From positions 620,001 through 684,000 of the forward strand of contig NW_023503972.1 in NCBI RefSeq assembly GCF_014529535.1: DNA of 64,000 nucleotides. The letters are read 5' to 3'. This document shows positions 25,038 to 36,246 of this stretch, piece by piece. Both the position numbers and the translations under genes were made by a program. Below the pieces are notes generated by a model, which was not told the origin of the DNA, did not search any database, and saw nothing but the letters and a program-made list of their open reading frames with translations. This stretch comes from Bradysia coprophila (lineage: Eukaryota; Arthropoda; Insecta; Diptera; Sciaridae). Position 1 is the first letter of the stretch; each line of letters opens with the position of its first letter.

Positions 25038-28000
25038 GATCTTATTTATTTCTCACGTCTATATAGCAAAGGTTTCATTAGATTTAAGCAAATTTTTACC
25101 GGAAAATACCACAGACTATACACACTAAGTTTAAGTGCCATTTGATGCTGAATCACCAGTCTTACGTTCTGCTTATCTGTTAATCGATGTAGAGAAGGAT
25201 ATGCCAAGTTTTTGTGTATTAGTGAAGTCAGGCTGCGATTCAGACCGGTATACTTTTCAGGGGATTATTTTGATCTGCAGCTCTTTACTGCGAGAAGCGT
25301 CATAAGAAAACGTGCTTTACGTCTCTCCTCTCTCATATTACGTTACAATACTCATCCTGCTGATTCATCTGCGATTTACAGTTCCAGTGACTTTATTTCG
25401 GAGTAAATCGACGGTTAAGCAGTTCCCAAGGAAACACTGACATCTCAAATCTATTGGTCGCAACGAGAAAACATAAAATCGATTAATCAATTGAGGTACT
25501 TGAAGGCAAGAGTTCGATGACTAAAGGTGCATTTGGTACTCGGTTCTCCCCGAGGTTCTCCCTTACGTTTTACTAAAATAAATTATAGAATTTGTTCATG
25601 TATTGTCGGTTGACAAGTCGATCGCCACCGGTTTCGAGTGGGTTTTGGTTTTTTACACGTTGTTGACAAAGTTAGGAATTTTTAGTTGGGATGTTGTGAG
25701 GATTGCTTGCTGAAAAGGGACTTCAGGTTGCACAAATTAAAGGCCTTCGACTAATATGTGACGTGACACTCCATTGTGTGCATTACAGAAAAACTTTATT
25801 TCAAAAAACAAATGAAGTAATAGATGAGCGAGGACCTACATTGCTACTCATTGAGACTTACGGCTGAAGGAAAATGTTATGATCATAGCGGTCATAGTTG
25901 ATCGATGACTTTCCTTTGGATAATTGCTAACCAGCAGCCATTCCTTTTAATATGGTTAAAGAGATTGACGAAGCAATCATCACTTATCATGACTGTATCG
26001 GGACGGAACTGGTAAAGTACTGAATACACCAATAAATCGTTGAACGCACAAAATGCATAGTAAGAGTCCATTAAATTCAGTAAATACCGAGCGTTTCAAA
26101 CGTTTTTGATTGGAAACCCCAAGGGGTGATTCTAATTATACATCCGACGAATTTTCTGATATCGTTTTAGTTGTGATGATGTATCATCTTTGCCGAAGGT
26201 AAACAAATTGGAAGAAAAAAAAATCCAGTATAGTCCGGTCGATTGTGTCAATCCGGTCGCTTTACGTGTTTCTAGCTTTTTTCTGTACATTTTCGGCGAA
26301 CAAAGCTATTTTTTCTGACACAAGGGCCTGGACTATTAAATCAGTTAAATGACGCATAATTACCATTACCATCTCCTCCACAACGACTAAGAAATGTTTC
26401 TCGAACCCAATATACTAACGTGTGTTGCATTTAGTAACCGGAGCAGTCTTATTTTGTGGAAAACCTAAATCTTTTGTCCATCTTCAAAACTCAACTTCTC
26501 TAGATTTTTTGTTACAATAGCATGGCATCGACACCTTGTTCGTCAACATCACTCCTCTCTTACACATAGTCTTTGCCTTCTTGGGGTGAAGATATTCGAT
26601 TATTTTCCAATAACTCGTTACATTTTCAACCCTCATTTCGTACGTATGTGTGATGGGAAGCGACTGAAAACCAAAGAAAGGATACGAAATACCGCCGTCT
26701 GAAAGCGTAGTTTAATTTTTATTTATGTGCCTTGTGCCCTCTCAACGGTTAGTAACCGTAGGTCATACTGTCATTTAAAAAAAATGAAGAAAGCATCATC
26801 CAGCCACTATAATATTTTGAAGTTAGCGGTTTTGGCTGGAGACGTTTTCATAGAATTATTAAACTTAAATTTCTTGTTGGACATTAAGGATTATTGCAGC
26901 ACCAAATAAAGTTTTTTCTTTCTCATGACATTGTTGTGATGGGTAACGCTGACGCTCTATCTCTTCTATAGACCAGTGGCCCACAGCAGTTTGAGTCCTT
27001 CATAAGGCTGAAAACCATTGCCAAATCGTTACATTACCCATTGAAGCCAAATGAATAATGGAATTGAAAAATAAAATTTTCGTTAGCCGACTCGGCGAAC
27101 ATGACAAGTTGATAATTATAAAATTTGACTTGTTAGTCACGACCATCCCGCCAATGACAATTTCATTTTTCGATTGCATTCTTCATTTGGCTTCAATTCC
27201 TTCGTTTCGTTTGGACACAAAATTGGATTTTCATCGATGTTCGTTTGCAAAGGTTTCAAGACTTTTCAGGCCCAATGAGTGACTCTAACTGCCGTGGTCC
27301 ACATGCCTATCATACTTTGTTATGTTAAGAGAGATGCGTTTTTCACTTACAATTTAATAAGTCGACGCAAAACTATGTCGACTTTCCATTCAACATGTGT
27401 CTACTGGATGTTGTCATTAAATTACAAGTTACAAGACTTATAAGTGGAGACCGAAATCTCTCAATTAGTTTTCTTCTTCATTTTTCTTTTCCACACTAAC
27501 AGTTGTTGTGGACTTATGAGCCACCTTTTTGTAACAACATGTTGTCGAGTACAAAATAATAGCAATGTATTGATATGAATGAAATATTAAAATTGAAATT
27601 TTTAAATACTTTACCGTGATGCATTTTAATTGAAGTGAATTGATCAATTGGCGATTTTTGTCCAGTAGGGTGGACGTTTTGCGTGACTTACTCGGATCTC
27701 CCAAAAATGTAAAAATGCAAATGTAAAAGGTCATGACGAGAAGCGAATCCACATAATTTGTAGCGCCACAGTTTTCCTCAGAGAAAAATCTTGACATTGG
27801 GGCACCCTAGATCAGGAACAACGCGTGTTGTGTTACCCAATTTTTTTTCTTTAAGACTAAGGTATGTTATGTAACGTTACAACGTAATTCGCAAATTTAA
27901 TATTTAAAAATGGATTCAGGATTCTGTCAAATTTGATTTTCATTCTGTTCGAACATCAGAAGCAATGGAATGACTACTGAAATTACCCTGTCCCGATTTT

Positions 28001-28872
28001 AAAAACCAATTAAAACTCAATCATCAGCAGGCCCATGTATTCAATTACTAAAAGGCTGAAAACACACTAGCAATTATGAGTTGCTATAGTGGACAATAAC
28101 GGTACATTTTCCATTGCATTCCAATTTTCACCACAGGCTGCACAATAGAAAACACAGCATAAGAACTAGAACATCGGTATGTACATTTTTTTTATCGCAT
28201 AACCGTTTGCGATAAATCCACTATGGTTAGTCTATCTGGTGGCTGTGATGCTAACTGTTAATGTAAATTTCGTTCACTGTACTTCGAGATATTTCTGGAG
28301 TTTAGAACGGGTGCAAATGCAGTAGCTGATAGCTCGAAAATTGATGGTCGGACATTGAGGGTAAATTGCTGAAATCGAATGCAACAACGATGAGGCTTTG
28401 AGGTCAACATTCAAAGTGTATGAAGTTCTAGGTGAAAATATTCGTAAGTCGGTCCACTTTTCTACTGCACAAAGTGGTTGTCTATTCGAGATGTACAGTG
28501 AAATACGGTACCGTCGTCGTGCCTAGTCACGTGAGACAATGTTTAGTGAAGAAAGTAGAGATTAGAATATCCGATACGATGGATCACATGGGTTAGAACA
28601 TTTCATTGGAATAAATTATAAATTCGCTTGAGTTGTAAAATAGAATTGTATTTGAACAGAAAACATCGTCGTCTATGTAAAATGTCTGTTTCACCTCCTT
28701 GGCCAACCTCTTGAAACTCTCCGGCAATTGTCACTTGGCCAAAACCACTCCGTAAATATTCCTGGATCGAGTTTTTCAGTCGCTACAACGTGCCAAATTT
28801 GTATGATAAATAGTATGGTGAGCCTTGCAGCACTGTATATGAACTCCATTAATTGACAAAAAAAAACAAACT
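25038..28872. other. G9a 3'UTR and gene-free AT-rich DNA
   Basis: After the probable G9a 3' end I see no coding exon, RNA gene or clear repeat family. The scattered 60-110-codon open frames lack protein-like composition or consistent splice sites. Confidence 0.55.
25577..25582 (+). terminator. Candidate poly(A) signal of G9a
   Basis: AATAAA about 540 bp after the G9a stop. It is the first clear canonical hexamer that I noticed in the 3' flank. Confidence 0.5.
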
Positions 28873-28877
28873 TTTTG

Positions 28878-29157
28878 TGAAATAAAATGCATGAAATAAA
28901 ATGCAACTCCTTCGACTATAGTTACAATATTTATTCGTTTCTATCTTACATCTACTGGATGCTATAACAGAATGAATCTTAAAACTAATTGAACCTCCGT
29001 TGTAACCTATATACATAACACTATACATAATAGTCATTCGCGCTCATATGTACGTTCAGAAAGTTACACAAAGTTAATGTCAGATGGCTCTCCTATCAGT
29101 TAGTTCTCGTTAGTATAACACTTATCTATTTGAATGTTCGCAACGGTTTCCGAACCA
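28878..29157 (-). repeat. 3' LTR (280 bp, with 14-bp terminal duplication)
   Basis: The 266-bp sequence is identical by eye to the 5' LTR, plus an extra TGCATTTTATTTCA at its 3' end. It contains minus-strand TTTTATT but a plus-strand AATAAA at the outer edge. It ends at the TTTTG target duplication. Confidence 0.9.
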
Positions 29158-29779
29158 CTTCCCGACTTGAAACATTCATGTTTAAATTAAGAATGACGAT
29201 ATAAAAATTTTTGAACGTTTTAAATCACCATCGCAACAACTGGCCGAGTCTACCCCGGTTGAAACCAGCCCGAAACGATCGTGATTTAAAGTTCTTACAA
29301 TGACAGAAAAAATTTGACAACAAAATCGCACAACTACAAATGTTCATCCAATCGAACGTCCTAAATTTTCAAACAATGTACGTGTCAATGACCTAGTTTT
29401 GAAACAGCTGTCGAACTGAAATTTACTTTGTTGCAACGCGTCGTTGTCATTATGTGAAAGTGAAATTATTATTATTATTTTTTTTTTTAATCGGTAAACC
29501 AAATGCGCATACTAACTTTAATTGATTTCTAAGTGCGCGTTATTACGTTAATTTGTTAAGACAAAGCTAGTTAACGTGTGTGTAATCAAATTCCGCGATA
29601 AATAAAAAAAAAACTTTTTTCCGTGGTAACCATAATGAGGTTATGTCGAGACGATTGCTGAAATTTGGAACATTGTTTCGTCCGCTTGTGCTTCAGATAA
29701 GTGAATCCACACGGTTTGATGATATGTGATTCTTTGGTTGATTGTGTTTCCCCAGACATGTTCGACAATGGATGTGGCG

Positions 29780-29905
29780 TGGACCAATAGGTAATCGTCT
29801 GGACCAATGGATTATGGAAAAATGGATGATCTTCTGGACCAATGGATGATCTTCTGGACCAATGGATTATGGAAAAATGGATGATCTTCTGGACCAATGG
29901 ATTAT
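29780..29905. repeat. Tandem repeats of a 24-bp type unit within the LTR element
   Basis: CTGGACCAATGGATGATCTT and CCAATGGATTATGGAAAAAT units alternate four to five times. Short, nearly identical tandem copies lie inside the element's interior near the 3' LTR. Confidence 0.75.
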
Positions 29906-30476
29906 GAGACTGCGGCTTGAACCAAATCTACGCACAGCGTTTGATGACCCTTTTCACGGCTCCAATCGATTAGATTACTTCGAGACTGCTTCGGAACGGA
30001 TGACCCTGCTTCGAACGAATTTCTACTGGAAATTTCCACCAACTCGATAATCTTGCCTCGGTTGCCAATTGTACCAATTCCAACCTAGTTTGATCCCCAA
30101 TGACTACGAATGCTTCCTGCGTTGACTGCTTCGTGCGGTAGGTACAAACAGCGATAAATTCTACTGGAACTTTCCACCAACTCGGTGACTTTGCTTTGTT
30201 CGCCAATTGTACCAATTCCACTGCTTACGGTTTACGTTGATCCACGATTGCTTCCGTACGGTATGTAACGAACAACGATAAATTCTACTGGAACTTTCCA
30301 CCAACTCGATGACCTTGCTACCGCTTTACGTACAACTACTTTTCTTCGACGAATTTCAACTCGGTAATCTTGCCTTGATGCCAATTGTGTTAATACCAAC
30401 TTAGATTGATTCTCTGACCATCGACTGTTTTTGGCCGTTGATTCTCAAGTTCGATATAAACCACTGGTTTCCACCA

Positions 30477-31190
30477 ACTCGGTGACCTTGTACCACTCCG
30501 CGCACAACAACTTTTCTTTCACCAACTCGGTGACCTTGTACCACTCTGCGCACAACAACTTTTCTTTCACCAACTCGGTGACCTTGTACCACTCTGCGCA
30601 CAACAACTTTTCTTCCACCAACTCGGTGACCTTGTACCACTCTGCACACAACAATTTTTCTTCGACCAACTCGGTGACCTTGTACCACTCTGCGCACAGC
30701 AACTTTTCTTCGACGAATTTCAACTGGAAATTCCCACCAACTCGCTGATCTTGCTTTGCCGTAATATCTTCGTCGAACGAATTTCAACTGGAAATTCCCA
30801 CCAACTCAGTGACCTTGTACCACTCTGCGCACAGCAACTTTTCTTCGACGAATTTCAACTGGAAATTCCCACCAACTCGGTGACCTTGTACCACTCTGCG
30901 CACAGCAACTTTTCTTCGACGAATTTCAACTGGAAATTCCCACCAACTCGGTGACCTTGTACCACTCTGCGCACAGCAACTTTTCTTCGACGAATTTCAA
31001 CTGGAAATTCCCACCAACTCGCTGATCTTGCTTTGCCGTAATATCTTCGTCGAACGAATTTCAACTGGAAATTCCCACCAACTCGCTGATCTTGCTTTGC
31101 CGTAATATCTTCGTCGAACGAATTTCAACTGGAAATTCCCACCAACTCAGTGACCTTGTACCACTCTGCGCACAACAACTTTTCTTCGAC
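30477..31190. repeat. Compound minisatellite (48-, 65- and 71-bp periods) within the LTR element
   Basis: From 30477 five units of 48 bp occur (CCAACTCGGTGACCTTGTAC, then CACTCTGCGCACAACAACTT). These are followed by 71-bp units in which a 23-bp piece containing AATTTCAACTGGAAATTCCC is added, and by 65-bp units containing GATCTTGCTTTGCCGTAATA. The 48-bp phase keeps every frame open, creating 16-residue repeat ORFs on both strands; the 71-bp units break them, so coding is doubtful. Confidence 0.88.
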
Positions 31191-31438
31191 GGCTATTGTC
31201 CAACGATTTTCGGTTTTTTCTTTGAATTAGTGGATTTGACGATTTTAATTTCCATGAACCAAACTATTTCCACTCCTCGGAATTTTCAAATTTAACCGGC
31301 CAATTCTCAGGCACCCGTACTTTTAGAACAGTTTGTCGCACCGATTGAAACTGTCGCACTTGAACTTGTTATAATTGATTTGTGGACTGTATATCACTTC
31401 GTCTCGCTGATTACTTTTTGATGGCGAACGAAGGACCA

Positions 31439-31704
31439 TGAAATAAAATGCAACTCCTTCGACTATAGTTACAATATTTATTCGTTTCTATCTTACATCT
31501 ACTGGATGCTATAACAGAATGAATCTTAAAACTAATTGAACCTCCGTTGTAACCTATATACATAACACTATACATAATAGTCATTCGCGCTCATATGTAC
31601 GTTCAGAAAGTTACACAAAGTTAATGTCAGATGGCTCTCCTATCAGTTAGTTCTCGTTAGTATAACACTTATCTATTTGAATGTTCGCAACGGTTTCCGA
31701 ACCA
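31439..31704 (-). repeat. 5' LTR (266 bp)
   Basis: TG...CA-bounded on the minus strand, directly followed by the primer-binding-site candidate at 31438 downward. It carries the element's promoter by inference. Its outer edge is 18 bp from the poly(A) hexamer of the neighbouring gene. Confidence 0.88.
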
Positions 31705-31721
31705 TTTTGACCAAACAAAAT

Positions 31722-31727
31722 TTTATT
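31722..31727 (-). terminator. Poly(A) signal of the 31855-33034 gene
   Basis: Minus-strand AATAAA 128 bp past the stop codon. The LTR element's target site starts 13 bp further on, so the insertion is at about the expected cleavage site. Confidence 0.65.
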
Positions 31728-31854
31728 CAACAACCATATTCTATTAGGCAAAGCGATAAAGACAACGAAACGATGAACTAAGTCCATGCTCTCTCAGGGA
31801 GAGCATTTACTAACCTCATCGCCCGATAAAAATTCAACAAAATGTCCGATCACA

Positions 31855-33034
31855 TTATTTGTTTTCATCGCTTTCAGCACTTTTGCAGGAAGCGAAATCC
31901 ACTTCATTGACTTTCGTCGTAACAAACCTATGCTTAATATCACTACTCGATGCTGGTCTCGTTATATCACCACTCGACCTAGTCGATATACCAGCATCCA
32001 ATTTCTTTGACTTTTTGCACTTGTACTTCAGAAACGCCGTATTGCCATGAAAGCTCTTCGCCACTCGTAGTGGCGCCGGCGTTTCAATGAATTTCTCTTT
32101 TACAACAACGGCACCCGGACTGATGCTAGGACCGGCACACGATTTCAAATTCATGCAAGACATGGTTTTCGGATCGGCAGAATCGATCATCGAGTTTTTT
32201 ATTGGACTGCGACCAATATAAAATGAAGTGTTGCATACATTGTCGGCAGATACATAATTGGTTTGTTGCGGTGCAGAGTCAATCCAACGTTTTGCTATGT
32301 GACCACTGCCGGGACGTCGTGTAAAGTTATCAACGTCTCGTGTGAGTTGCTTCAAATCTCTTGAATCGTCCCGCTCGCAAAGGCTAATCTGTTTCTGAAT
32401 ACGAGATATTCCTTCTCTCCTTGCTTGCGAATCAAACGGATTGACATTTTCTAAATTCGTTCCATCACTCAACGAGTCTGGTTTCTTCGAAGGAGATATT
32501 TGATGAACGTTGTAGTTGTCGTTCGATATCGTTGGTTCATCTTCCTCATCATCGAGTCCCTATGAATTGGGAAGATTTTGTTTAAAAATATCTAAAAATG
32601 ACAAGTGGTTGTATAAGTACTTCAAACGAGTCAATATTAGTTTTCTCTCGATCTTGAGCGATTAAGCTGCTTTTTCCAACTAGGGTTTTCTCTTCTGAAT
32701 TTTGTCGAAATTGATCGAACGCAAACTGTGTACTTTCAGGTCCTAGCTCATTGTCTAACATTTGAAACATTTGCGAAAATTCAGTTGCAAGTACCCCACT
32801 GCAATCAACCAAAATCGTTACTCACAGAGTTTAATCTGTTTGACAATATACCGTTTAATCTTACCCGTCATTACTGGCCAAACTGATGGAAAAGTCACTC
32901 CGAGAATTCAAGCTATCCGAAATGTTTGGAGATGATGGTCCACCACTGGACATGGCACTAGTGCTGCTCATGCTCGTTTGGCAACTCCAACCTTGTTTTG
33001 GTTTGGATTTTTTTTGGGATAAATGAATGGTCAT
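31855..33034 (-). CDS. Unrecognised three-exon gene, 350 residues
   Basis: Exons 33034-32865, 32798-32621 and 32559-31855 join in frame (phases 2, 0) with GGTAAGA and GTACTT donors and CAG/TAG acceptors. The start MTIHLSQKKSKPK is chosen because a TTCTTAACAG acceptor lies just upstream, suggesting a 5'UTR intron; an ATG at 33067 is the alternative. The protein is hydrophilic: Ser-rich at residues 20-55, then EFSQMFQMLDNELG as a possible amphipathic helix, an acidic LDDEEDE stretch near 120, and a Lys-rich C-terminal third (KYKCKKSKK). There is no signal peptide, membrane segment or known domain, so it is probably a disordered intracellular regulator. I do not recognise the family. Coding status rests on splice and frame consistency plus the poly(A) signal. 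Confidence 0.7.
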
Positions 33035-33577
33035 TTTGCTGTTAAGAATTTTGTGAAAAGAGCGCATATGGCTAAGTGGTGGGGGTGAGATTATGGACGT
33101 CTTCTGTCTTAAATGAACGTTATCTTTTATTCTGAATCAATAATAATACAAACCTTATTCGTGTCTGTCAATTGTTGACCGAATTTTTATGAATTTCAAA
33201 TGTGAATTATCTCAACGCACCTAGCATAGTAGAAGAATATTGCTTATGTCAAGTAGAGTAATATTTACAATAATGGCATGACATTGACACAGTGTCAACC
33301 AAATGAAAATCTTAAAAAATCAAATTAATCGAAAATCCATAGAAATTCCTAAAAATCATAGAAAACGCTTTAAAAAGCTCAAAAAAGTCATATAAAAAGA
33401 AGAAAATCCTTGAAAATTGAAAAAATATCCTAAAACTATAGGAAAAATCCTTTGTCAACTAAATTTAGAATCTTCCCTTCGTGGTACATTGTCGTATATT
33501 TTATCCTCCTTGACATAAGTAATATTCTACTACAATGCTATGTGTGTTGATGTTGATTTATTGAAGTTTGTTCAAAT

Positions 33578-34021
33578 TCACGAACCAAAGTTCCTTACTC
33601 CAGAATTCACATTAATAGTAAGATGTTGAGAAGAACATAACATAGCGGGTACTAATCCACCTACGTTGAATTCGGTAAGTAAGATAATGAAAAGAATCTG
33701 TTCAACAGATGAAATTTCCGATTTAACGATAATCTGGTCGACATTTTCAAAATACAATTGCCCTGTTGCCTGAAGAATTGAAGTCTTTGTAATAATGGAA
33801 ATATATTCATAGGGAGTTGACTCCAAGGGTTCCAAAAATGGATTACTGTAAGCACTCAGACTCAGTTGCGATACGTTAATTGAATTCAGTGAACAGCTGG
33901 AATCTAATTTTGGTTTCCGGGTTATTTGAAACTGGTTTACTCCTGAACTATACGAACCAGGCATAACATTGAACACTGGGACAGATAAATATTTTATGAA
34001 GGCATGGAATTGCAGCAACAA
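33578..34021 (-). CDS. Isolated ORF, 147 codons, doubtful
   Basis: This is the longest frame in its neighbourhood. It has mixed protein-like composition (hydrophobic and polar segments such as EQILFIILLTEFNVGG) and no low complexity. I see no homologue, no clear splice partners and no poly(A) signal. It could be an exon of an unseen gene, a degraded transposon frame, or chance. Confidence 0.22.
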   Translation of the reverse strand: MLLQFHAFIKYLSVPVFNVMPGSYSSGVNQFQITRKPKLDSSCSLNSINVSQLSLSAYSNPFLEPLESTPYEYISIITKTSILQATGQLYFENVDQIIVKSEISSVEQILFIILLTEFNVGGLVPAMLCSSQHLTINVNSGVRNFGS

Positions 34022-34345
34022 AGTTACATTTATGTCAGTTTTTATTAAGTTCTTTCACCTTTCCCACATTTAAGTGTGAGGGATTCGGGTTGAAAACGAG
34101 CCTACCGAAATCAGACCAGTTTTCGAGTGAAGTCATTTTTATGCGTCTAGAAAGGTATTTAAACCTAAAGGTGCATGTTCTTATCTAAATCTCATCCACA
34201 GGCGCCGAGGGACGATGGTGACAATGGAAGGCTGAATTCATGTAGTTACGATGTAAATACGGTGTTATTGGTATGAGAACTCATTCCAGGCTGAAATACT
34301 CAGTGGTTGATAAAAAAATATGGAAAAATTTGAACATATCGGTTG

Positions 34346-35378
34346 ATGTGGGTCGATTTTACCAACTTTGAAAATCTGGTTTTTTATAGGCATGTAATTA
34401 AAGTGATAGCTATTTAATAAGAAATGATCACAAGAAAATAGGAAATGATCACTAGAAAAAGAGAAATGATCACAATTTTATATGATAGCAATAAAAATAG
34501 AATTTGATCACCAAAAAATAAGAATTTGATCACTAAATATATGCAATTTTACCACTAACATATGATCGTCTCGAAATAAGAAATGATCTACAATTATACG
34601 AATTTGATTACAAAAAATAAAGAAATGATCGTGCAAAATAAAAAATTTGATTGCAAGAAATAAGGATATGCTATCTATTATTCTGTTTGATTATTAGACG
34701 ATGCAAGAGAAAAAAAAATTAACACCTAAGTTACCAACACCGTTCCGGCGCCCGGCTCGCATTGCGGCCCTCCGCTTCGCTACGGGGCAATGGGCCGGAT
34801 CGCTCGGCGTGTTAAAACGCTTTTTATGTGCAATGAATTACACAGACTAATTATTAGACGATGCGAGAGAAAAAAAATTAACTCCTAAGTTACCAACACC
34901 GTTCCGGCGCCCGGCTCGCATTGCGGCCCTCCGCTTCGCTCCGGGGCAATGGGCCGGATCGCTCGGCGTGTTAAAACGCTTTTTATGTGTATTCGTTCGG
35001 ACTTTTAGTGATCAAATTCTTTACTTTTAGTGATCAAATTCTTTATTTTTAGTGATCAAATTCTTTATTTTTAGTGATCACATTTGATTTAGCGGGTGGT
35101 AGGTACTACTTGTGATCACTTCTTATTTTAGGTTGATAGAATCTTATTTCGTAGTGTTATATTTGAAAAACTGGTTGTGATCACATTCTTATTTTCCTGC
35201 AATCATTTTTATTTTCAAGTGATCAATTCTTATTTTAGATTTATCGCTTTTATTTCTTCCCTTTTTTATATGGAAAATCTATTTTGCATACGAACTCTAG
35301 TCTAGACACGAAAAAGTAATGATGCCACACGTTTGCTTTCTTCCAGCTTCACAAGCTTTTGGAAAAATCGACCCACAT
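34346..35378. mobile_element. Foldback-like element of GATC repeats, about 1.03 kb
   Basis: The ends ATGTGGGTCGATTTT (34346) and AAAAATCGACCCACAT (35378) are inverted repeats. The left arm (34400-34680) is an array of AAGAAATGATCAC-like units about 20-30 bp apart. The right arm (35005-35260) is an array of the reverse type, TAGTGATCAAATTCTT. Between them lies a duplicated GC-rich module. There is no transposase ORF. The end sequence resembles that of the 7428-8258 element (GTGGGTCGA..ATTTTAC). Confidence 0.65.
34691..34989 (+). repeat. Direct duplication of a 140-bp GC-rich module
   Basis: Copies at 34691-34830 and 34851-34989 differ at only a few positions. Each has a GC-rich core (CCGGCGCCCGGCTCGCATTG, later CCGCTTCGCT and GCCGGATCGCTCGGCG) embedded in AT-rich DNA and ends CGCTTTTTATGTG. 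The core can fold on itself. It has no tRNA B box and is not a gene that I recognise. Confidence 0.8.
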
Positions 35379-36007
35379 AAATATAGGTGAAGTTCTAATT
35401 TATCTCGACGAAGCAACTAAACAATGAAGAAGAAAAAACCGTCTGCCCACGTTACACCTAACAACTGATAATATTAATAACTCACCAGCATTTTGCAATA
35501 ACCATGTTTAAAGACATTTGTTAAATGGTAGAAACTTGATTATTACAAAATGATGTCCAACTAGCCCCCAATGTTACCCAATATGTATGGGTGGGTTATG
35601 GCATCAGTCAAGGCTTAATTTTCGATTTTTTCAGGAAATCCCCAAAACTAAGCCCCACATTTAATCAATTATTATTTAGATATAATAACAGATGGCGTTG
35701 CTTCCGTCCAGCGCCATCTGTTATCAATTCTGTGGATTCAGTATAAGTAGTTTTGGGTTCTAGAGTTCAACACCGTTTTAGGCACATAAAAATGACTACA
35801 TCGCAAAACGGTTCCGACTTCCGTAGGCTGTTTTTCAAGATAGTCCCCTCTGTATAAGTGTAAGTGAAAGCAAACGATAAGTTTTGATTCGAACAAATCA
35901 AATGAATTTAGTAAAAGCAGATGATGGATGAATTGCGATGACACGACACTTAGAATTATAAAAGAAAATTCAAAAATGAAAAGTTTTTTTCTTGTTAAAA
36001 ATAAATT

Positions 36008-36013
36008 TTTATT
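36008..36013 (-). terminator. Candidate poly(A) signal of PPIP5K
   Basis: Minus-strand AATAAA about 234 bp downstream of the predicted PPIP5K stop at 36247. Confidence 0.55.
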
Positions 36014-36246
36014 TAATTAACGTTTTTGTCTCGTAAATTAAAAGAAGCAGTAAAATAAATTGTAAATCAATCAACACATATAAATTAAGAACCAAAATTA
36101 ATTTTAAACAGAAAGAAGTGAGTTAAACGTTATGCTTCGAATTTCAACAAAAAATACAGTTAGTGATAAAAAGCATAGTCGTTTTGTATTGTTTGTTTGT
36201 TTTCTCGCTCTTTTGGTTTGGGTGAATTTAAAACTAATATTTTCCA

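Larger units (their letters stand above)
28873..31709 (-). mobile_element. Intact non-coding LTR retrotransposon with target duplication
   Basis: Identical repeats of 266 bp lie at 28892-29157 and 31439-31704. On the minus strand each starts TGGTTCGG and ends TTTCA. The 5' LTR (31704-31439) is followed at once by TGGTCCTTCGTTCGCC, a good tRNA primer-binding site, and the 3' LTR is preceded by purine-rich GGGAAG. The 3' LTR ends with a tandem duplication of its last 14 bases (28878-28891). Taking this into account, TTTTG flanks both ends (28873-28877 and 31705-31709), a perfect 5-bp target duplication. The 2.28-kb interior has no gag, protease, reverse transcriptase or integrase, only minisatellites. 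It is therefore a TRIM/LARD-type non-autonomous element; identical LTRs indicate recent insertion. Confidence 0.9.
33035..36007. other. Gene-poor DNA with an orphan ORF and a GATC-rich element
   Basis: 33.3-33.45 kb is degenerate AAAATCC/ATAGAAA low-complexity sequence. 33578-34021 holds an unexplained minus ORF, and 34346-35378 a foldback-like element. 35.4-36.0 kb is AT-rich with no visible feature. Confidence 0.55.

Noticed and set aside
30401..31295. Several 67-128-codon ORFs on both strands with repeated peptides
   Set aside because: They arise from minisatellite periods that are multiples of three and are broken where the period is 71 bp.
34691..34989. GC-rich duplicated module as tRNA or other RNA gene
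   Set aside because: No A/B box or cloverleaf could be drawn; it lies inside a foldback-like element.
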